Source: an uncultured Lachnospiraceae bacterium
GTDB lineage: Bacteria; Bacillota; Clostridia; Lachnospirales; Lachnospiraceae
Reading direction: 5' to 3'
Length of the DNA: 24,258 nucleotides
NCBI GenBank assembly: GCA_910586005.1
Contig: CAJUHG010000043.1
Location: forward strand, 1-24,258
This document shows positions 15,251 to 22,140 of this stretch, piece after piece; the stretch's first letter is position 1, and every line of letters starts with the position of its first letter. The notes under the pieces are model-generated. The model saw only the letters and a program-made list of their open reading frames with translations. It was not told where the DNA came from and searched no databases. Made by a program: the position numbers and the translations under genes.

Positions 15251-15622
15251 ATGTATGAGTCAAATAAATCCTATATAGATGTACGTTCTGCAAGCATGTC
15301 CATTGCTTCCATGATTCTTGGCATTCTTGGACTAATTATGAGTTGTTGTATTTATCCAGCTATTATCTTTGGCTCTTTGGCTATTATATTTGCTTTGCTC
15401 TCAAGAGGTGGAGAAATGAATACAAATGGTTATGCAAAAGCTGGTCTTATCCTTGGCATTATTGGGATTGTCTTTGGTATTCTTTTATTTACTTATGGAC
15501 TAATAACCTTGATTACAAGATTTGGTAGCATAGAAGGATATTTACAGTATATTCAAGATTTAATGAATGAAATGGGATATCCTGATTCTTCAAATCCTTA
15601 TGATTTTTATAAAACTTTATAA
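15251..15622 (+). CDS. Small membrane protein, DUF4190-like
   Basis: A 123-residue protein with two hydrophobic segments (about residues 15-50 and 63-88) joined by a polar loop LSRGGEMNTNGYAKAG. The layout SMILGILGLI, then a small loop, then AGLILGIIGIVFGILL is that of DUF4190-type membrane proteins. The C-terminal tail of about 30 residues is polar (QDLMNEMGYPDSSNPYDFYK) and probably soluble. AAAGGAGG lies 8 bases before the ATG. It is one of only two convincing plus-strand genes in the window. The function is unknown. A long hairpin (15657-15715) follows the stop. Confidence 0.8.
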   Translation: MYESNKSYIDVRSASMSIASMILGILGLIMSCCIYPAIIFGSLAIIFALLSRGGEMNTNGYAKAGLILGIIGIVFGILLFTYGLITLITRFGSIEGYLQYIQDLMNEMGYPDSSNPYDFYKTL

Positions 15623-15656
15623 GCTAAATTATGCCTTTGTGTAGTCCTACCCAACA

Positions 15657-15715
15657 CAAGAAAGTGCACAAGCCCTTTATTTATGAAGAGTATAAAAGGC
15701 TTGTGCACTTTCTTG
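15657..15715 (+). repeat. Perfect 18-bp inverted repeat after the DUF4190-like gene
   Basis: Positions 15657-15674 and 15698-15715 are exact reverse complements (arm CAAGAAAGTGCACAAGCC). After one mismatch the stem can extend by about 5 more pairs inward, leaving a loop of about 11 bases. It lies between convergent genes. No T-run follows on either strand, so a Rho-independent mechanism is uncertain, though a bidirectional block to transcription is plausible. Confidence 0.75.
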
Positions 15716-15753
15716 CATCTAAATCTAATTTAAGGAACTATTCACTTATCATA

Positions 15754-15786
15754 TCAAAGTGGATATTTGCAATACCCACAAGGCAT
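15754..15786 (+). repeat. Dispersed repeat family B, copy B1
   Basis: These 33 bases match the reverse complement of 18876-18908 at 30 positions, including 22 identical bases in a row (15754-15775). The copy sits just before the convergent stop of the DUF975 gene. A separate small hairpin, GGAAGT/ACTTCC, follows at 15795-15810. Confidence 0.8.
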
Positions 15787-15820
15787 TGTGACATGGAAGT
15801 GGGAACTTCCTTAGATAAGG

Positions 15821-16588
15821 TTAAATCATATTTCCAAAATCTTGTTCTTGTGAAAAACTCATTGTCTGCATTCTATCAAATTCTCCCGTTATATCTAAAT
15901 AAAAATTCACATATGTTTGATTCATATAAGGTGATATCCAAATCATTCCAATTCCACAAGAAAGTATTCCTAATATATACCATCCAATAAAACTTAAGTA
16001 TATATAAAATAACCTTCCTTTATTTCCATTCATTACCTTTGCACTTTGCCGCAAGGCTTCTAATGTATTCATCTGAGGATAATCTACCAAAAAGAAAAAA
16101 GCCATACTATAACACAAACATATCATTACTAATACAATGACTCCTATAAGATATAAAATGGCTCCTATTAAACTTGCTAATATTCCCCCTCCTACTATTC
16201 CAACTATCCAACAGAGATATCCTGGCAGAATACAGGCAAATGAGATTCCATAAATTATCAGACAACCTAAAAGATATCTATCTGGTCGTCTTTTAAATTC
16301 TCCAAAAAGCATTCCAATCTCTGCTCCTTGTTTTCTGGAAAATCCTAAATACATTCGACTAATTCCACATTGCAGAATTACAGAGACCATACCTATAATC
16401 AAAATAGCCAAAAGGTATGTCATAAACTGCACCATTCCACCTCCAGTAACAAAAAACAATAAATAAAAAGGCATCAATAGGGCGAAGACAATTAAACTTG
16501 TCAATAAAGAAGCTCCAATAGCTAACCCCCAATGTCCTATCAAGTTCTCTCTTGATAAGCGCTTTAACTCCGCTGATGTACGTTTCAT
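15821..16588 (-). CDS. DUF975-family integral membrane protein
   Basis: A 255-residue polytopic membrane protein with about six hydrophobic segments. The N terminus MKRTSAELKRLSRENLIGHW is the typical DUF975 opening, and the segment DYPQMNTLEALRQSAKVMNGNKGRLF is the other family hallmark. Then come a YLSFIGWYILGILSCGIGMIWISPYMNQTYVNFY region and a short soluble tail. GGAG lies 10 bases before the ATG. The function of the family is unknown. It is a single-gene unit behind the promoter at 16691-16719, with family B DNA directly after its stop. Confidence 0.88.
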   Translation of the reverse strand: MKRTSAELKRLSRENLIGHWGLAIGASLLTSLIVFALLMPFYLLFFVTGGGMVQFMTYLLAILIIGMVSVILQCGISRMYLGFSRKQGAEIGMLFGEFKRRPDRYLLGCLIIYGISFACILPGYLCWIVGIVGGGILASLIGAILYLIGVIVLVMICLCYSMAFFFLVDYPQMNTLEALRQSAKVMNGNKGRLFYIYLSFIGWYILGILSCGIGMIWISPYMNQTYVNFYLDITGEFDRMQTMSFSQEQDFGNMI

Positions 16589-16690
16589 CTTCTATTACAC
16601 TCCATTTCAAAATTATTTATATACAAACCTATAATCTTTCGTTTATTGGTAGTTGACCAAACCAGACGATTCATTTTCATATATGGATAA

Positions 16691-16719
16691 ATTATAACAG
16701 AAAATATGTACTGTGGCAA
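16691..16719 (-). promoter_or_regulatory. Promoter of the DUF975 gene
   Basis: On the minus strand TTGCCA (16719-16714) and a perfect TATAAT (16696-16691) are 17 bases apart. The leader is about 95 bases and contains a small TTGGT/ACCAA inverted repeat near 16647-16661. Confidence 0.75.
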
Positions 16720-16742
16720 TTGATAGTTTTATCACTTTGATA

Positions 16743-16826
16743 GAACAAAGCGGACAAGTCCGCTTCAGCTCCTTTAATCCCTCATGAATGAGGGACTTGG
16801 CTGCTTTGTCGCGCCAAGTGCGGTCA
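16743..16826 (-). repeat. Dispersed repeat family A, copy A2
   Basis: This is the best-preserved copy. It has two perfect hairpins: AGCGGAC/GTCCGCT (16749-16764) and TCCCTCAT/ATGAGGGA (16778-16795), followed by a GGCGCGACAAAG block read on the minus strand. It lies between the DUF975 promoter and the terminator of the PepSY gene, in a 325-base gap. A spurious short reading frame begins within it. Confidence 0.8.
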
Positions 16827-16830
16827 CGAG

Positions 16831-16867
16831 AAGAAAAAATACAGAGTATATATTTCTATATACTCTG
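16831..16867 (-). terminator. Intrinsic terminator of the PepSY gene
   Basis: On the minus strand CAGAGTATATA pairs perfectly with TATATACTCTG (11 bp, loop GAAA), followed by TATTTTTTCTT. It begins 46 bases after the PepSY stop codon. Confidence 0.88.
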
Positions 16868-16913
16868 CACCTTTATCCATTATATATTTTTTTCACCATT
16901 AGTATCAATATTA

Positions 16914-17654
16914 TTAATCATATATATATTCTACACCATCAATATCAATATCTAATATTTTTCCTGTCTTTGCATGAATCTCTATATCATATTCATAATA
17001 ACCTTTGATGATTTCTACTTCATATATTGGCACACCATCATCTTTATCAAATTCTACTTTCACAACTGTTCCACCTGGTACCTTTTTTAGAGCAATCTTC
17101 TTTGCCTTTGCTACTCCAATATACTTGTTACTATCATTTGTTTTAATTTTTAATTCCCATTCATATTCTAAAAGTTTACAGGTTCTTGCATGATATTCCA
17201 ATTCATACTTCTTGTTATCTTTTTGCATTTTAACCTTATACTTAATAATTCCATCATCTCGCGTCTTGCGGATACTCGTTATTTTTCCACCTGGCACCTC
17301 TTTACGAGCTAATTTCTTACACTTACTTTCACTCATTACTTTCTTTTTGCTACGTCGGTCAATCTTCTTTTGTTCCCATCCATAAGATAACATTTTTCCA
17401 TCTGAAGCACGGTAAGTAAGTTCATATTCTTTTGTGCCCTTCAACAAATGTACTTCATATACAAGGACTCCTTTTTCATAATCCTTATCCATTTCTGTTA
17501 CAATAGCATTTTTTACTTTTTTCAATGCCATCTTCTTCACTTGTGAAAAACTAGTAATTTTCTTTGCATATGCAGTATCTGAAAAAGAAAAAACTCCTGC
17601 AAATACCATACAAAACATTAATAACATCATAAAAGAAATTTTCTTTTTCTTCAT
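16914..17654 (-). CDS. Exported protein with three PepSY domains
   Basis: A 246-residue protein with a signal peptide: basic KKKK start, hydrophobic core, and probable cleavage after AYA at residue 30. Three PepSY repeats follow at about 35-95, 108-168 and 180-245. Each begins with an A-K-K-(I/M)-A-(L/R)-K-x-V segment, then a D-x-G/K-x-x-x-Y-E/K-V strand, and ends with an A-x-T/D-G-K-x-L type turn; the second repeat has ARTCKLL at that place. PepSY domains are thought to inhibit or bind secreted peptidases. The protein is strongly basic, which suggests binding to the cell envelope. GAGAGG lies 7 bases before the ATG, and a strong terminator follows. A small HEGEH putative metallopeptidase is encoded just upstream. 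Confidence 0.9.
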   Translation of the reverse strand: MKKKKISFMMLLMFCMVFAGVFSFSDTAYAKKITSFSQVKKMALKKVKNAIVTEMDKDYEKGVLVYEVHLLKGTKEYELTYRASDGKMLSYGWEQKKIDRRSKKKVMSESKCKKLARKEVPGGKITSIRKTRDDGIIKYKVKMQKDNKKYELEYHARTCKLLEYEWELKIKTNDSNKYIGVAKAKKIALKKVPGGTVVKVEFDKDDGVPIYEVEIIKGYYEYDIEIHAKTGKILDIDIDGVEYIYD

Positions 17655-17756
17655 AAAATACCTCTCTTTCTTAAATATTATTACTTAATTACAAAACTAT
17701 CCATTGCAAAATTATTAAAATTTCACTAAATATTAAAAAGTAAGTTACTTATTCAC

Positions 17757-18206
17757 TTATGCTGCATAGTCAATATTTTTTCCCTTTGCAGCTTCTCCTC
17801 CAAGTATTCGCTTGCTCTCCTCATATGGATTTCCAGGATACTTGATCTTTGTGGAAGTTGTTCCTCCTGATACATAAGTTCTTCCACACTCTGGACAAAT
17901 AGAAGTATGGATACTCACTGCAGCCGAAATTACTTTTCCATTCTTTTGTGCAGCACTTGTATAGGCATTGGATACATGTTCACCTTCATGTGCTCTTACA
18001 GCACCTGCTGCCGCCTCTGGAGAAATATGAGCTGCTGCTTTAAAAGAGACATTTTCATCAGAACCATCCTGATATTTACGCTTTGCACAAGTTTGACATT
18101 TTTCTCCAGAATTAGATTCTGTATCATCCACTTTCTCATTCTTGTTTCCATGCATTCCATAATAACCATTATAATTATTATATGGACTTACTCCACCAAT
18201 TGTCAT
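17757..18206 (-). CDS. Small putative zinc metallopeptidase with HEGEH motif
   Basis: A 149-residue protein with an HExxH motif (H73-E74-G-E-H77) in VRAHEGEHVSNAY, the setting seen in the SprA-related putative metalloprotease family. Two cysteine pairs (C37/C40 and C104/C107) could bind a structural zinc. The first 35 residues are Asn/Gly/Tyr-rich and low in complexity. No signal peptide or membrane segment is visible, so its location is uncertain. I chose the ATG at 18206 because GGGAGG lies 7 bases upstream. The upstream mRNA also encodes a 21-residue frame that overlaps this start (18178-18243). A conserved third zinc ligand cannot be assigned, so activity is not proven. Confidence 0.75.
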   Translation of the reverse strand: MTIGGVSPYNNYNGYYGMHGNKNEKVDDTESNSGEKCQTCAKRKYQDGSDENVSFKAAAHISPEAAAGAVRAHEGEHVSNAYTSAAQKNGKVISAAVSIHTSICPECGRTYVSGGTTSTKIKYPGNPYEESKRILGGEAAKGKNIDYAA

Positions 18207-18243
18207 ACAAACACCTCCCACTTAATTTTTTATCTGATACCAT
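18178..18243 (-). CDS. Possible 21-residue leader peptide overlapping the metallopeptidase start
   Basis: An ATG at 18243 has a near-ideal ribosome site (GGAGGAG, 5 bases away). It opens a 21-codon frame, beginning MVSDKKLSGRC and ending NWWSKSI, that stops at 18178, 29 bases inside the metallopeptidase gene in another frame. The putative metallopeptidase's own ribosome site lies inside this frame. It may couple translation, or be the remains of an older start before a frameshift. Confidence 0.45.
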   Translation of the reverse strand: MVSDKKLSGRCLYDNWWSKSI

Positions 18244-18304
18244 AATCACTCCTCCATAATATATGGTAACCTATGTTCATTCTGGCAGTATCATATCCAA
18301 TAAT

Positions 18305-18333
18305 ATTATATCATATCTTTTCTATTTTGACAA
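18305..18333 (-). promoter_or_regulatory. Promoter of the metallopeptidase gene
   Basis: On the minus strand TTGTCA (18333-18328) and a perfect TATAAT (18310-18305) are 17 bases apart. Its -35 box overlaps that of the divergent promoter at 18327-18355. Confidence 0.82.
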
Positions 18334-18341
18334 ATAGAAAA
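18318..18341. promoter_or_regulatory. Perfect palindrome covering two shared -35 boxes, candidate operator
   Basis: TTTTCTATTT (18318-18327) and AAATAGAAAA (18332-18341) are exact reverse complements around TGAC. The centre holds the overlapping -35 boxes of two divergent promoters. A protein bound here would block both. No regulator gene is adjacent. Confidence 0.6.
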
Positions 18342-18355
18342 AGAAGCATTATACT
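18327..18355 (+). promoter_or_regulatory. Promoter of the DUF2752 gene
   Basis: A perfect TTGACA (18327-18332) and TATACT (18350-18355) are 17 bases apart. The -35 box shares five bases with that of the divergent promoter. Confidence 0.85.
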
Positions 18356-18408
18356 TTATTATAAAAATATGTTCCATAAATACACATAATAGAAAAGGAT
18401 TGATTACT

Positions 18409-18849
18409 ATGCGACAGCAAGAAAAAGAAGAAACTGCTCTATTCTATGTGGGCTGGGCATTCGTTGCCATAATTGGATGTATATGGATATTTTACTGTTT
18501 ATTTCCAATCCCTTTCCATAAACTTTTACTTCCCTGTGTGATACAAAGTACTTTTGGAATTTATTGTCCTGGTTGTGGTGGAACTAGAGCCGTATCAGCA
18601 CTTTTACATGGCAATTTTGGAGCTTCCTTTATTTGCCATCCTTTGGTTTTGTATACTGCCATTTTAGGCGGATGGTTCTTAATCAGTCAAACAATAGAAC
18701 GTGCTTCCAAACATCGCTTCAAAATTGGCTTACACTATAAAGATAGTTATATATGGGCTGCTCTAGTTATTGTAATACTTAATTTTATTGTAAAAAATTT
18801 ACTTTTAATTATATGGCATATAGATTTATTAAAAAACTATGTTCTTTAA
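18409..18849 (+). CDS. DUF2752-family membrane protein
   Basis: A 146-residue protein with three or four hydrophobic segments (about residues 12-31, 78-95 and 115-140). The hallmark CPGCGGTR (C53-R60), followed by a LLHGNF and an HPL segment, is the DUF2752 signature. The function is unknown; the CxxCGGTR motif in the membrane region suggests metal or lipid-related binding, without proof. I chose the ATG at 18409 with AAAAGG upstream over a TTG three codons earlier. It is the second clear plus-strand gene and diverges from the metallopeptidase gene. Confidence 0.88.
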   Translation: MRQQEKEETALFYVGWAFVAIIGCIWIFYCLFPIPFHKLLLPCVIQSTFGIYCPGCGGTRAVSALLHGNFGASFICHPLVLYTAILGGWFLISQTIERASKHRFKIGLHYKDSYIWAALVIVILNFIVKNLLLIIWHIDLLKNYVL

Positions 18850-18912
18850 CCTCATCAAGCAGTGAAGTGGACATCATGCCCTGCGAGTATTGCAAATATC
18901 CACTTTGACTTT
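18850..18912 (-). repeat. Dispersed repeat family B, copy B2, filling a convergent gap
   Basis: The 33-base core at 18876-18908 is the reverse complement of the copy at 15754-15786 with 3 differences. AAGTGGA (18865-18871) and TCCACTT (18899-18905) form a stem, and TGACTTTTTACTTTT follows on the plus strand, so this copy may also end transcription of the DUF2752 gene. It occupies almost the whole 63-base gap between convergent genes. Confidence 0.75.
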
Positions 18913-20115
18913 TTACTTTTGAATGAAATAATCTATCATCTCACAACCTTTGGAAATATGATGACCACTCTGTGCTGCTTCTCTTTCATTATATTTCCAA
19001 GTATTTTCTTGTTTTACTCTGCTATCATAAAGTAAATAAGGCACATCATCTTCCGTATGAGTACGAATAGAAATAGGCGTAGGATGATCTGGCATAACCA
19101 ACATGCGGAATGCTTCTCCTGCTTGTTCTAGTCCTGCTTTGATAGGAGCAATAATTCTTTCATCTAAAAATTGTATTGCCTGCACCTTTTTTTCAATATT
19201 TCCTTGATGTCCCATTTCATCTGGAGCTTCCACATGTACATATACAAAATCATAATTTTCTTTTGTTAGTACATCTACTGCTGCCTGTGCTTTTCCCTCA
19301 TAATTGGTATAAAGCCCACCATTAGCTCCCTTTACAAAAATATTTTTCATAGAGGCGCCTACTGCAATTCCTTTTAGTAAATCAACAGCAGACACCATAG
19401 CTCCCTTTAAACCTGTTTTCTCTTCAAAAGAAGAAAGTGCTGGTCTTGTACCTGCGCCCCAGAACCAACAGGAGTTTGCTGGATTTAGCCCTTGTTTCTT
19501 TCGTTCTATATTGATGGGATGATTTACCAAAATATCATAACTTTTTTTCATCATTTCCTGTAATACAATATCTTTCGGAAGATATTGTCCAATGGTTTGC
19601 CCTAAAACGTCATGGGGTGCTATTAAATCTACAACCGTTCCCTTTTTCCAAATTAGTAGATGACGATAACTAGTTCCCACATAATATTTATAGATATCTG
19701 TCTCTAATTCCTTCTTAATAGCTTCTAAAAGTACCGCTGCATCTTCTGTAGATATTTCCCCAGAGCTATGGTCCAAAATTTTTTTATCCTCATATCGCTC
19801 TTCTTCCTCTGATACTGTTACAATATTGCAACGTAAGGATACATCTTCTGGTTTCATATCAACTCCAATGCTTAAGGCTTCTAAAGGAGAACGTCCCGAA
19901 TAATAAATTTTCGGATCATAGCCTAATACTGATAAATTTGCTGTATCACTTCCTGGTGCCATTCCATCTGGAATTGTATGAACAGTACCAACTTCTCCCG
20001 CTGCTGCAAGTTTATCCATATTGGGTGTCTTAGCATATTCTAAGGGAGTCATTCCTTGTAATTTTTCAAGTGGGCGATCTGCCATTCCATCACCTAACAC
20101 TACTACATATTTCAT
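18913..20115 (-). CDS. Archaeal-type phosphoglycerate mutase homologue, probable homoserine kinase
   Basis: A 400-residue alkaline-phosphatase-superfamily protein of the COG3635 group. Visible are the metal-binding start VVVLGDGMADRP, the presumed nucleophile Ser in PGSDTANLSVLGYDP (about residue 56), SGRSPLEALSIGV, HVEAPDEMGHQGN and MPDHPTPISIRTH. Homologues are annotated either as cofactor-independent phosphoglycerate mutase or, in the TIGR02535 group, as proposed homoserine kinase when found with homoserine dehydrogenase. Here it follows hom in an operon headed by an ACT-domain gene, and no ThrB-type kinase is in view, so the kinase role is the better inference. The start is uncertain: ATG at 20115 has GGTG 6 bases upstream; a GTG at 20124 is an alternative. 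A 275-base structured gap separates it from hom. Confidence 0.85.
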   Translation of the reverse strand: MKYVVVLGDGMADRPLEKLQGMTPLEYAKTPNMDKLAAAGEVGTVHTIPDGMAPGSDTANLSVLGYDPKIYYSGRSPLEALSIGVDMKPEDVSLRCNIVTVSEEEERYEDKKILDHSSGEISTEDAAVLLEAIKKELETDIYKYYVGTSYRHLLIWKKGTVVDLIAPHDVLGQTIGQYLPKDIVLQEMMKKSYDILVNHPINIERKKQGLNPANSCWFWGAGTRPALSSFEEKTGLKGAMVSAVDLLKGIAVGASMKNIFVKGANGGLYTNYEGKAQAAVDVLTKENYDFVYVHVEAPDEMGHQGNIEKKVQAIQFLDERIIAPIKAGLEQAGEAFRMLVMPDHPTPISIRTHTEDDVPYLLYDSRVKQENTWKYNEREAAQSGHHISKGCEMIDYFIQK

Positions 20116-20127
20116 AATTTGCACCAA

Positions 20128-20195
20128 GCCTCAAGCGAAAATATAAACATTTTCATTTAAGGCGCAAACACAAAAGGTAAAAAATATGTGTTTGC
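20128..20195 (-). repeat. Two abutting hairpins upstream of the phosphoglycerate-mutase-like gene
   Basis: GCAAACACA (20164-20172) and TGTGTTTGC (20187-20195) form a perfect 9-bp stem. Directly next to it, 20128-20142 and 20149-20163 form a 15-bp stem with one mismatch and two G-U pairs in the minus-strand RNA. The second ends 12 bases before the ATG at 20115 and its 3' arm contains a GAGG that could be a ribosome site. No U-tract is present. Confidence 0.65.
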
Positions 20196-20390
20196 ATTTT
20201 ATCCTTTCTTCTTTTCTCTTTCATCCTTTTCTTTATTTTATCTGCTTTTATTAGTAAAAGAAGGATGATACTTTTTAATTGTTTCTCTTCTCGAAACGCC
20301 TCTGGCAAATGACAGTACATAGTAAAATACCATATCTTGCATAGAATATACCCTACGATAAGAACGCTGAGGGAATTCTTGCATCTTTTC

Positions 20391-21593
20391 TTAAACAACT
20401 CGGATTTTTTGTATTATATTTTGCAATTCAGAGACTTTTTTCTCATATTCTTCTTCCATCATTATGCTTGTTAAAAATCCTATTTCATCAGTAACTCCTT
20501 CTAGTTCTATGAATTCTATATCCCCAAAGATTTCTTTTATTTTTTCTTTCTTATCACTACTTCTCACAAAAAATCTACTTTGCATTTTTTTACAATCTAT
20601 TAACTCCATTTTTCTAGAATTCCAAGAAATAAGAATATTTGTATGCAAATGCTTTACAATATCTACAATATCTGCAACCACTGCACTTGCTGTTGGAAGC
20701 TTACCTGCACCACTTCCATAAAACATTGCATCTCCAAGTACATTTCCATGCACAAAAATTGCATTGAAAACATCATTGACACTATACAAAGGATGTTGTT
20801 GTGACAACAAAAAGGGAGCCACCATAGCACAATAACCATCATTTGTCTTTCTGCTAGTTGCAAGAAGTTTGATTACTCTTCCCATAGCTTTCGCATAGCA
20901 AATATCTGTAGCAGTAATTTTTGTAATTCCTTCTGTATGGATTTCCTCAAAATCAACTTGTTGACCACAAACCAAAGAAGTTAAAATCGCAATTTTTCTA
21001 CAGGCATCATATCCCTCAATATCTGCAGTAGGATCTGCCTCTGCATACCCTCTAGATTGTGCATCTTTTAATACATCATCAAATTCCAATCCCTCAAAAG
21101 TCATCTTACTTAACATATAATTTGTAGTACCATTTAAAATACCTGTAATCTCTTCAATTTCATCTGCAGTAAGAGAAGAATTTAATGGGCGAATAATAGG
21201 AATTCCTCCACCTACACTTGCTTCAAATAAGAAATTGATACTCTGTTCTTTTGCAATTGCAATTAATTCTGCCCCATGTTTTGCAACAAGTGCTTTATTA
21301 GAAGTAGTCACATTTTTTCCTGCAAGCAATGCACGCTTTACAAATGTATAGGCTGGTTCCACACCTCCCATAGCTTCCACAACTACTTGAACTTCTGAAT
21401 CCTGTGCAATAATTTCATAGTCATGTATTACTTTATCTTCCATTGGATCACCTGGAAAATCTCTTAAATCTAAAATATATTTTACTTCTATTTCATCCCC
21501 TGCACGTTTTGCAATACTTTCTTTATTTGTGTTTAACACCTCTACTACACCAGAACCTATGGTTCCATAACCTAAAATTGCAATTTTTATCAT
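20391..21593 (-). CDS. hom: Homoserine dehydrogenase
   Basis: Hom reduces aspartate semialdehyde to homoserine, the branch point to threonine and methionine. The 400-residue protein has an N-terminal Rossmann fold with GYGTIGSGV (residues 8-16), the EAMGG and TSNKALVAKHG segments, the catalytic region GGGIPIIRPL, GILNGTTNYML and DPTADIEGYDACRK, then a C-terminal ACT-like regulatory region (about 320-400) with FFVRSSDKKEK and EGVTDEIGFLTSIM. It is not fused to aspartokinase. GGAGG precedes the ATG at 21593; a start four codons earlier has no better site. It follows the ACT gene by 16 bases. Confidence 0.95.
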   Translation of the reverse strand: MIKIAILGYGTIGSGVVEVLNTNKESIAKRAGDEIEVKYILDLRDFPGDPMEDKVIHDYEIIAQDSEVQVVVEAMGGVEPAYTFVKRALLAGKNVTTSNKALVAKHGAELIAIAKEQSINFLFEASVGGGIPIIRPLNSSLTADEIEEITGILNGTTNYMLSKMTFEGLEFDDVLKDAQSRGYAEADPTADIEGYDACRKIAILTSLVCGQQVDFEEIHTEGITKITATDICYAKAMGRVIKLLATSRKTNDGYCAMVAPFLLSQQHPLYSVNDVFNAIFVHGNVLGDAMFYGSGAGKLPTASAVVADIVDIVKHLHTNILISWNSRKMELIDCKKMQSRFFVRSSDKKEKIKEIFGDIEFIELEGVTDEIGFLTSIMMEEEYEKKVSELQNIIQKIRVV

Positions 21594-21609
21594 AATTTCC
21601 TCCATTCTA

Positions 21610-22053
21610 TTACTCTCTAGCTAATATTTTTAAATAATGAATTCCTTCCTGACGCTCAATATTCTCTACCATTTGAGATACATTTTTTGTATTTGGCAAT
21701 ACATCTACACTTAAAGACAAAGATGCAATCCCATTTACTGGAATACTTTGATGAATTGTTAAAATATTGGCATGAAAATCTGCCACAATCTTTAATACCA
21801 AAGATAATAATCCTGGCTCATCATCCATCTGAATTACCATTGTAATTGTTTTTCCCTTGGCATTGTCATGGAATGGAAAGATATCATCTTTGTATTTATA
21901 AAAAGAACTTCGGCTAATCCCTACCATTTCAGTAGCTTCCTGCACAGATTCCGCTCGCTCTGATTCCAAAAGCTTTTTTGCTTCTACCACTTTTAACAAT
22001 ACCTCTGGGACAGCCTTTTTCTTCAAAACAAAATATTTTGTCTTTTCCTCCAT
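21610..22053 (-). CDS. UPF0735 ACT-domain protein (PheB-like)
   Basis: A 147-residue protein. The N-terminal half carries a helix-turn-helix-like segment (SVQEATEMVGISRSSFYKYKDDIFPF, about residues 36-61). The C-terminal half is an ACT domain (about 70-145) with TMVIQMDDEPGLLSLVLKIVADF and ILTIHQSIPVNGIASLSLSVD. This matches the UPF0735/PheB family. ACT domains usually bind amino acids. Being the first gene of the hom operon, it is a plausible sensor of threonine or a related amino acid. GGAGGG lies 6 bases before the ATG. Confidence 0.92.
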   Translation of the reverse strand: MEEKTKYFVLKKKAVPEVLLKVVEAKKLLESERAESVQEATEMVGISRSSFYKYKDDIFPFHDNAKGKTITMVIQMDDEPGLLSLVLKIVADFHANILTIHQSIPVNGIASLSLSVDVLPNTKNVSQMVENIERQEGIHYLKILARE

Positions 22054-22104
22054 GTTGCCCTCCAGTCTGTTTGTCTGTGAACTACATTTGTTTTTACAGG
22101 AAAG

Positions 22105-22133
22105 ATATTAGCATATTTATACTTTGAATGCAA
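22105..22133 (-). promoter_or_regulatory. Promoter of the ACT-hom operon
   Basis: On the minus strand TTGCAT (22133-22128) and TAATAT (22110-22105) are 17 bases apart. The leader to the ACT gene is about 45 bases. No riboswitch or T-box fits in this length. Confidence 0.7.
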
Positions 22134-22140
22134 CCTCTTT

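Noticed and set aside
16784..17008. 74-residue plus-strand frame
   Set aside because: It begins inside repeat A2, crosses the PepSY terminator and then runs antisense to the PepSY gene.
20153..20398. 81-residue minus-strand frame between hom and the phosphoglycerate-mutase-like gene
   Set aside because: It starts with TTG, has no ribosome site, is rich in Lys and runs through two hairpins. Treated as non-coding leader.
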